From: Malachius bipustulatus
Taxonomy: Eukaryota; Arthropoda; Insecta; Coleoptera; Melyridae
Length of the DNA stretch: 64,000 bases
Assembly (NCBI GenBank): GCA_910589415.1
Contig: OU342639.1
Location: 4,534,268-4,598,267 of the forward strand
Direction: 5' to 3'
Position 1 is the first letter of the stretch. Each line of letters starts with the position of its first letter. This document shows positions 56,965 to 64,000 of this stretch, piece after piece. The notes beneath the pieces are model-generated. The model was not told the origin of the DNA, did no database searches, and saw only the letters and a program-made list of their open reading frames with translations. The position numbers and the translations under genes are program-made.

Positions 56965-57725
56965 TTTTTAAAATTAAATTAATTACACTGTGAAATTATG
57001 TTATTGCTTCTAGACTGACACTATTATCTAATTGTTGTGATAAGATAATAACTATTGTTTGTTATTACTTATAATTATAAGTTGTATGTATCCAAGTACC
57101 TTAATAAGTTACTTAATGGAAATCGTTTTTATTGTTGTTGATTCAATAAAGAAATTCAATTAACGAATTAATATACTAGAAAATTGTTTTATTGTAATTT
57201 AACAGTTGTTTGTTATCATCAAATTATTAAAGGTCATCTTTATGGTTACAGCTAGTACAGTAATATGGTATAATATGTCATAGGTCAATTCAATTATTAT
57301 CAAGCTATAACACATAATATTTGTTTATAATGATGTATTAAACAAGCAATAAAAATCATTTTGTACTTATTAGGTACCCTTTTCTATTTTGAAGGGAAAA
57401 TATAATAAATAAACTGTTTATTTATTATATTTTCCCTTCAAAATGGAAAAGGATAAACTTTTAATCCTTCAGAAGAGGTCACCTAGATTCAAACGGTAAA
57501 TTAACGCGCCAGCTGACTTTTACTAGAATCAGTGCCCATTGTACTTTATCTTTATTAGTGAGCGTTATTTATTGTGATTGTACTCACAACCGCCACTATT
57601 AAATTCTCATTGTACTGTTAACTGTCATTTGTCATATCTGTCACTCGCATTTGACATTTGTTTGTTGCTGTCAACTAAGTACTGACACTGATGACAGTAA
57701 ATTTAGGTCGTCTATTACTGATGCT
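56965..57725. other. Intergenic region upstream of isomerase gene
   Basis: The promoter of the isomerase should lie at the left edge of this stretch, but no decisive core element is visible. The only clear structure is the hairpin at 57378-57452. Confidence 0.4.
57378..57452. repeat. Near-perfect 37-bp-arm hairpin
   Basis: The left arm (57378-57414, containing TTTTGAAGGGAAAATATAAT) and the right arm (57416-57452, containing ATTATATTTTCCCTTCAAAA) pair at 36 of 37 positions around a single-base centre at 57415. No flanking target duplication was recognised. Confidence 0.85.
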
Positions 57726-58610
57726 GGAGTGCGTTCATAATAAACGCCGTGTGAATGATAAACAACCTACCGGGCGAATAGACGCCGACAGTGATGACGT
57801 CAGTAGGCGGGGCCAACGGCCAGGGTTCCATACAAACAAACGTTGTTTACAGGTTTGACGTTTACAGGTTTGCCAGCTTTGATGGAAGTTGTCTCGTCAA
57901 ACATCAAAAAGCTCTAATGAGGTCTCTCATTAGTAGAACTTCAAAAGTGCTGCAAATGTGATGGCATTTTATACCCTTAGGACAAAACAACTATACTTTT
58001 CCCAATGAGATAATCATCCTTCAATTCAATCTGTAAATTTAAAAAAACAATTAACGCTATTAGGTTTTGTTTTTCATGCTGGCGGGTACTGTTCCACGAA
58101 TTATTTTAAGTTCCGCCTCGAACTCCATTTTCTCAACATGGCCAGATTCTACAGCATTTTCACCTTTGAAAATTTCTATGGTTTCTTCGTAAAACAAACT
58201 GAGGATAAACTTGAAATTTTACGGGAACATCCAAATCAAACCACTCAATCAATAAATAAATACCGACAGACGTACTATAACTAAAAGTACCTAACTGAAC
58301 TGCCTAAAGCCTAATTTTAACTAAACTAAAATATTCAGTATTCATTCACTATAATGGCATCATTGGCATCACTAATGACTTCAGTAATGGCTTCACTAAT
58401 CACTTCGATGAGTTCGATGTAAGTGGCGATTGGTGACTGGCGGTCGTGGCGGGGGTGAAAACATCACGTCAAACTTCAGGAAAAATCACGATAACTGACA
58501 ACAATGACCACGTGAAGGGTTTGTTTGTATGGAACCAGAACCACTTAGCCCCGCCCTGTGACGTCACACTGATGGCGTCTATTGTGTGTTGTTTTAAAGT
58601 GAACGCTCTC
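57726..58610. mobile_element. Inverted-repeat element with CG-rich arms
   Basis: The left arm (57726-57841) and the right arm (58519-58610) are imperfect inverted repeats sharing GCGTTCA, AATAGACGCC, TGACGTCA, GGCGGGGC and TTCCATACAAACAAAC. No target-site duplication could be recognised. The centre is AT-rich and includes a minus-strand protein-like fragment at 58061-58205. Confidence 0.6.
58061..58205 (-). pseudogene. Protein-like fragment, possibly SWIM/YqaJ-type
   Basis: On the minus strand an open stretch reads EETIEIFKGENAVESGHVEK and then EAELKIIRGTVPASMKNKT before a stop. The pattern I-x-G-x-V-x-A-S-M-K recalls sequences just before SWIM zinc fingers in transposon-linked YqaJ-type proteins of insects, but the zinc finger itself is absent. 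It may be cargo captured by the surrounding inverted-repeat element. The family call is tentative. Confidence 0.3.
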
Positions 58611-61146
58611 AGAGAAGTTTTCGACAGTAGTTGTACATAGCCTAATTTTTTTTCAGTAATAAATACTTTTCAATCCCTGCGTTCAATGCAGGATGCAGGT
58701 ATCAGTTTTCCGCTCCGTTACATGGATCGCTTCGCTACGTATCGCTAGCGACAACGTTGAACGCTGCGCTCCGCCGATTCCGCTCCATTCATTTTGTTTT
58801 GACTTGACTTTGAAACATAACCTTATATTTTCATTTATGAAAAGCTTAAAGGTCTCTTTAAAAATTTTTAATTACATAAATTAAATTAATATTTTGTGTA
58901 TAAAGCTGGGTCTATACCTATAGCTTTTTTAACCGTAAATTTAGGATTCAGCTGTTAAGGTTAAGTTCAAATATAGCATTCCAGCAGTATCAGCGTTTAC
59001 ACAAATTTACAGAGATTCTACGAAGTAAGGGTTGAAAACATAAATTTTAATTCAATTCTTTACATGAGCAATTAAATTGACATGTAATAATATGTAAATT
59101 AAATTACACAGCCAATTTTCATGTAAAGAACGTAAAGAATGTAAACAATATAAATAATTGATTTCACTATGAAATACAGTTATGAAAGCTTAGATTTGAA
59201 AATTTATTATCTTCTAGTCGTCCACGGCCAATGATTTGTTGAATAAAGTTATTCATAAATTAACTAAAATAAAACGATTTTGGTACTGGTTTACATTTTT
59301 ATAATAATTGAATTCATTTCTTTTATACTTCTTCTTCTTCCTTCTGATTTGCCTATGCCTACTAATAAAACTATATAGATATACTATCCTATCTTTCTCA
59401 ATCTTCCGCATTAAACTAAATACCTAAACCCTAAACTAAACCTTAATTTTTCTCCAAATTCTTGTTAAACTGAAAATTGTGCAACATTTGAACATTTCTC
59501 TAATTTAACCGACTCTGTATTTCCTGTAGTTTAGGAGATCCCCAATGATGACCACTTGAATTGAAAGTGACCATGCATTTTCCGACGGGTGACGATGACG
59601 AGTGACGACTGACAACTGACGGACGACAGCACGACACGACAGTGACGTTCTAGTCGGACAGATACAGTAGACGCGTGCATTAACAAAAAAAAGAGAATGA
59701 TGTTTAGCTGATTTACACACATCACCTCATAGTATTTATTGGTTTACATTCAACATTAGTTCCTTTCTTATTATTATTATTAATATACCATCCACCCCAC
59801 TCACGAGTCCCACACGACGGTAGTTACGGAATTTATCTAGATATGAAACGAATAAATGCGCACGGCGCACGCGCAACGAACATATTTTCAAGTGAAAAAT
59901 TAGGGAAGTATTAATACCTATATTATGTATTTAAATTGAAATAATAAATATAAAAGCTAATATTTATAATTCTTGTTTATATATTTACAGTAAAAACTTA
60001 TTTTTGTTTTACTTTTGACAGTTCACTTATTAATTATTGAAATTTTAGGTTTAGGTAATAATTTTTGTTTTCTGTTGTCTTACTAACTAAATGCGAAATT
60101 GTGCGAAGGCCATTAAGAAATAAAAGACTGTTATCTATCGTTTTTCGAGTTTTCGCACTTTTCGCTTTCTTTTCCAAATCTGAAGCCAAAGGGGTGACAA
60201 CGCGACTAGACTAGGTAAGAAATAAAATTATTAAAAATTGGTTTATATGACTTGGGTGGCAAAGAAACTTCAATGACGCTGTCCTAGGTAAAAATGTTAA
60301 AGATTGTAATGTTAGAAATGATTTTTTTTTAGAATTTAAATTTTATCACTACGTTTACGCATGCGTTTCCTCATTTAAATCTCCCGTAAATACTTGAATC
60401 AAACTTGTTACTTGTTATATTAATCCAAAATTCAAATATAATTATTAATATAGTCTAAGATGATCTATAATCTATAAAACAAGAAGTGCAGATCCAGCAT
60501 ACATAATTAACTTATTCATAATGTTGTTTTGTTCGTCAATTCAAACGTATTCGTAATTACGCCATGAATTAAATTCGCCCTCCAGCTCTAAGTGGGCTTT
60601 GAAAAATTTTCAACCAGTAAGCAAGCACCTTGCTTCTAAAACAAAATTGCCTCGCGTGGCGAAACGACGCTTTCAAATGGTCTTCGGTTTATCACATATT
60701 GTGAATTGACAAACGCATTTGATTTTTCTTCTGTGGATAATTGAGTTGAATGCTGATCATTATGTTATTGATATCAACTATAATTTCTAATAATAGCAAA
60801 ATTGAAAAGTGTTCATCAATCATTAAATGTGTTAGTAGGTATTATAGCCCGTCCGATAAGTCATAAGCCAGAATTCTGGAAGTGTGTGCTACCTCCATAT
60901 CTCGGAAATACCCGCTTGATGTATGTGCATCGGGCCGGAAAGACAATATAAGCGACACGTCTTTCACCAGTTCACGCTTATAGTTAGTTAGCATTTGCGT
61001 ACCCTTGAATATACGTTTCAAGATCCGCCCGCCACTGCGTACAAATATCAAACCATGGCAGATCCTTGCGTCTCTAAAAGAGAGAACGTTATCGGCTTAC
61101 TCCTTTCTGAGATTTTTAGTTCATGATATATCGTACGAGCTGTATA
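58611..61146. other. Intergenic, nothing firm
   Basis: A CG-rich patch occurs at about 58700-58800 and another, rich in GACGA/GACA steps, at about 59575-59650; either might belong to an untranslated first exon of a gene outside my recognition. The block at 60841-61140 is GC-richer and unlike its surroundings, and contains a 23-codon frame starting MADPCVSKRENVIG, with no recognisable family. Confidence 0.35.
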
Positions 61147-63295
61147 CAGGGTGATTCATGAGTGACCTTACATAGACCAATGGTGATAAGCGGACTTCAA
61201 GGCGGGTCGAAAACCACAAAAGAATTTTTTTCATGATTGGTTACGAAGTTACAGGGTGTTTTATGTCTCAGGTACAAAACTTTGATAGGCGATATTTCTG
61301 AAACGGCTGGAGATATTTTGTAGAAATTTACTAGGAATGGTGCATTCCGGAAACTCATCAAAACCGCATTCTGAGTTAATTAAAAATCCAGGACCGGACT
61401 TGAAAGTTTTTGCCCCCGTGGTCTTTGTTGAAAAAGTTAATTTTCTGACCGTGCTACTGAAATACTGTCATCGAATTTGAAAAGATAAGAAAAAACTCTA
61501 TAGAAATCATTCCTCAATTTGAACGGCACACCCAAACCGTCTCGAAAAAAAAATGTCAAAGTAAAACTTCTCAGTAAATTATCGTTTTCGAGCAGACATA
61601 TTTTACTTATATGTTCGTCTGAATTCCTTCAAATTTATTTTTTGACTTGTTTCTGTGGGAAAAATGTTTGACAGAAGGCCAAGCTTTATTACTGGGAAAT
61701 CAGGTGTCAACTACAAAATTTTCAGATTTCACTAATAACGAATACGCAGGCATTATGTTTGTGTATGGTTTCTGCAATGGAAATTCAAGAGCAGCTGCGA
61801 GAGAATACCATAGAAGATCACAATCGAAGAACACCGGCCCATGTAACGTTTCGCGTCTGTTTTCCAATTTTCTCGAAACCACGGCATATTTCCCTGAGTT
61901 CAAAGGAATGCTGAACCTCAATTGGAAAATCTGAGCCATCAAAACATCGTGGAGATGGTGGCAGTAAATCCAAGTACAACTACGCGAAGAATTGGGCAAG
62001 CACTGGGTATTTCTCAATCAAGAGTATGGGGAACCTTGAAAAAAAGAAGAGCGGGGATGCATCCCTGTCACGTACAAAGCGTACAGAGGCCAACCATTCA
62101 ATGAAGTTCCATTGAATGGACTGCGTAGAATTTTGTTTACTGATCGAAGCTCAGTTCACGCGGGATGGTGTAACGAATAAAAAAAACTCCCACCTATGGG
62201 CATAGGAAAATCCGCGCTCTGTTGTTCAGAAGAACTCGCAACAGATTTTCTATAAATGTGTAGTGTGGCATTGCAAATGATACCCTAATAGGACGCCATT
62301 TTTTTGCTGGGCGGCTCAGAGGGGAAATTTATTTACTTTTCCTACAAGTCATTTTGCCCGGCTTGCTTGCAGAGGCGAACGTGAACAGGCGTGCTCTTTC
62401 CTTCCAGCAAGATGGGGCACCACCGCATTTTTCTCGACAAGTCAGAGAGCATCTCCACAATGAGTACCCCAATCGTTGGTTCGGGCGCGGCGGCCCTCAT
62501 TCCTGACCACCTAGGTCCCCCAACCTCACTGTTTTAGACTATTACCCATGGGGCCATATGAAGCAGGAAGTCTAAAAACGGAAGTAAGTACCAGAGAGGA
62601 GCTCAGGACGCGAATACTGGTAGTTGCTGATGAAATTAGAAACAACAGGCAAAAAATTCAAAAAGCAAACCAAAATTTATGGAAACGCTGCAGGAAATGT
62701 ATTGAAGTTGGTAAAGGACATTTTGAGAACCGTTTATAACATTAATATTGATAATAACATTCAATTTAAACTGACATTTTTCCCACAGAAACAAGTCAAA
62801 AAATAAATTTGAAGGAATTCAGACGAACATTAAGTAAAACATGTCTGCTCGAAAACGATAATTTACTGAGAAGTTTTACTTTGACTTTTTTTTTCGAGAC
62901 GGTTTGGGTGTGCCGTTCAAATTGAGGAATGATTTCTATAGAGTTTTTTCTTATCTTTTCAAATTCGATGACAGTTTTTCAGTAGCACGGTCAGAAAATA
63001 AACTTTTTCAACAAAGACCATGGGGGCAAAAATTTTCAAGTCCGGTCCTGGATTTTTAATTAACTCAGAATGCGGTTTTGATGAGTTTCCGGAATGCACC
63101 ATTCCTAGTAAATTTCTACAAAATATCTCCAGCCGTTTCATAAATATCGCCTATCAAAGTTTTGTACCTGAGACATAAAACACCCTGTAACTTCGTAACC
63201 AATCACGAAAAAAAAAATTCTTTTGTGGTTTTCGACCCGCCTTGAAGTCCACTTATCACCATTGGTCTATGTAAGGTCACTCATGAATCACCCTG
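61147..63295 (+). mobile_element. Palindromic mariner-like transposon, copy B
   Basis: This is the same family as copy A at 26477, with long inverted repeats (about 61147-61655 and 62785-63295), CAGGGTGATTCATGAGTGAC tips and TA on both sides. It is longer than copy A because it keeps the region encoding the N-terminal part of the transposase. Confidence 0.92.
61647..62760 (+). pseudogene. DUF4817/mariner-like transposase, copy B, frameshifted
   Basis: Across frames the order is: a DUF4817-like start (NNEYAGIMFVYGFCNGNSRA, AAREYHRRSQSKNTGP) at 61735-61840; a helix-turn-helix-like part (MVAVNPSTTTRRIGQALGIS, QSRVWGTLKKRRAGMHP) at 61955-62063; then the DDE blocks EAQFTRDGV (62148; the first catalytic Asp is displaced by a frame change), SFQQDGAPPHFSRQV near 62400, and PRSPNLTVLDYYPWGHMK near 62510-62570. 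Frameshifts near 61925, 62100, 62145 and 62275, and stops near 62505, make it inactive. In the third block the usual Leu-Trp is Pro-Trp. Confidence 0.88.
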
Positions 63296-64000
63296 TATAC
63301 AATAATTTATGCTAGACTATAAGATATTTTCAAGTCTTGAGACGATAGATGGGGACAAAAAAACACTCATGATGGACCTTGTACCATATAAACCATGGTG
63401 TAAAAACATGAAACCAGTTCGCTTGAAACTTTTTCTTTTTGGGTTTGGTTCGCCAAAACTATTAGCCATGAGACCAGAACCTTCGTTATTTCTATTTGCG
63501 AATATTTTCCTCGTCTTCTTGAAGACGACCTACCTGGCTAAGCCATTAAGTAGTATCACTAATCATATAATATGGTCTCTTCTCGGAGTATTGGATTGAA
63601 ATTTTTTGTAGCATGTCATAAAGTGACTTGCTAGGAAGTGACATGGAAGTCATAAAGACTTCCTACTGGTTCCTGGGGTCTAAGGCAGCCGTTGTTGGCT
63701 GCTTATCAGGATATAAGGATACACAAACTACACGCCAACAAGTGGACTCTTGCCAATCTTTGTCGATGCTTTATACCCGTTACCAAGATGTTCTTAACCA
63801 GTATAGACTTCTTTGGAAGTTTTCTCGTCTTAGATTGACGATTCCCTTTACCTCCTTAGGGTTGTCAACAGTTTTCCAGTTCATCAAGCTTGTCTTACAA
63901 CTTGCACTGAACTGGGTATAGTTCTCATTGCTTCAATTGCTATTTCGACTGCATTACAGCTCGAGAAGCACTAGACTTGGAAGCATAGCTCTGAATCAAT
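63296..64000. other. Unresolved sequence at right edge
   Basis: This stretch is less AT-rich than its surroundings and has open frames on the plus strand (63309-63599 and 63628-63921). They lack any domain I recognise and their amino-acid composition is not persuasive. It may be the start of another transposon cut by the window edge. Confidence 0.3.

Noticed and set aside
63309..63921. Two plus-strand frames of about 96 codons at the window edge
   Set aside because: No motif, no splice context and poor composition; possible transposon edge but not supportable as a gene.
1..64000. tRNA, rRNA and CRISPR features
   Set aside because: I looked for cloverleaf-like conserved blocks, rRNA-like conserved sequence and short spaced direct repeats while reading, and found none that I could support.

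Overview
The window is nuclear DNA of an arthropod, most likely an insect. The base composition is AT-rich. The genes have spliced exons with GT/AG introns, and the sequence holds many TE families typical of insects. I cannot name the species or the order with confidence.

Three protein-coding genes can be assembled exon by exon, with every splice phase agreeing. (1) A TMEM205-like multi-pass membrane protein lies on the minus strand, 13507-18809, in 3 coding exons giving 287 residues. (2) A Rho GTPase-activating protein of the ARHGAP18/28/conundrum family lies on the plus strand, 39485-53208, in 10 coding exons giving 659 residues; human ARHGAP18 is about the same length. (3) A hydroxypyruvate isomerase-like TIM-barrel enzyme lies on the minus strand, 55963-56964, in 4 exons giving 262 residues. 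They are metabolically unrelated neighbours with no sign of co-regulation. Two of them carry introns swollen by transposons.

Most of the rest is transposon. Region 966-6281 is a non-LTR element with a 13-bp target-site duplication. Its middle has been replaced by about a dozen tandem copies of its own RNase H-like segment, and a dyad-rich 981-bp MITE interrupts the array. Regions 7749-12610 hold two back-to-back minus-strand Jockey-like LINE copies. Intron 1 of the TMEM205 gene holds a long-inverted-repeat DNA transposon, into which a 5'-truncated LINE has inserted. From 25640 to 34080 a diverged satellite with a monomer near 680 bp has been split twice, once by a palindromic mariner-like element (26477-28392) and once by a 4.6-kb DIRS-type tyrosine-recombinase retrotransposon (29199-33770) that keeps its inverted terminal repeats and internal complementary region. 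A MITE family with 8-bp duplications occurs three times (24382, 36946 and 42307); the second copy is itself split by a palindromic mariner-like element.

The 8.8-kb first coding intron of the RhoGAP gene holds a frameshifted LINE, a MITE, a 2.7-kb Tc1-type giant palindrome and an 869-bp palindrome. Its second intron may contain small nested gene pieces. Downstream come a CACTGAG-ended element (54100-55634), the isomerase, a 75-bp near-perfect hairpin (57378-57452), an inverted-repeat element carrying a protein-like fragment (57726-58610) and a second, fuller copy of the palindromic mariner-like element (61147-63295).

I saw no tRNA, rRNA, CRISPR array or prokaryotic feature. I found no clearly new functional system. 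The most unusual structures are the RNase H tandem array captured inside a single retroposed element, the DIRS complementary region, and the nested palindromes.
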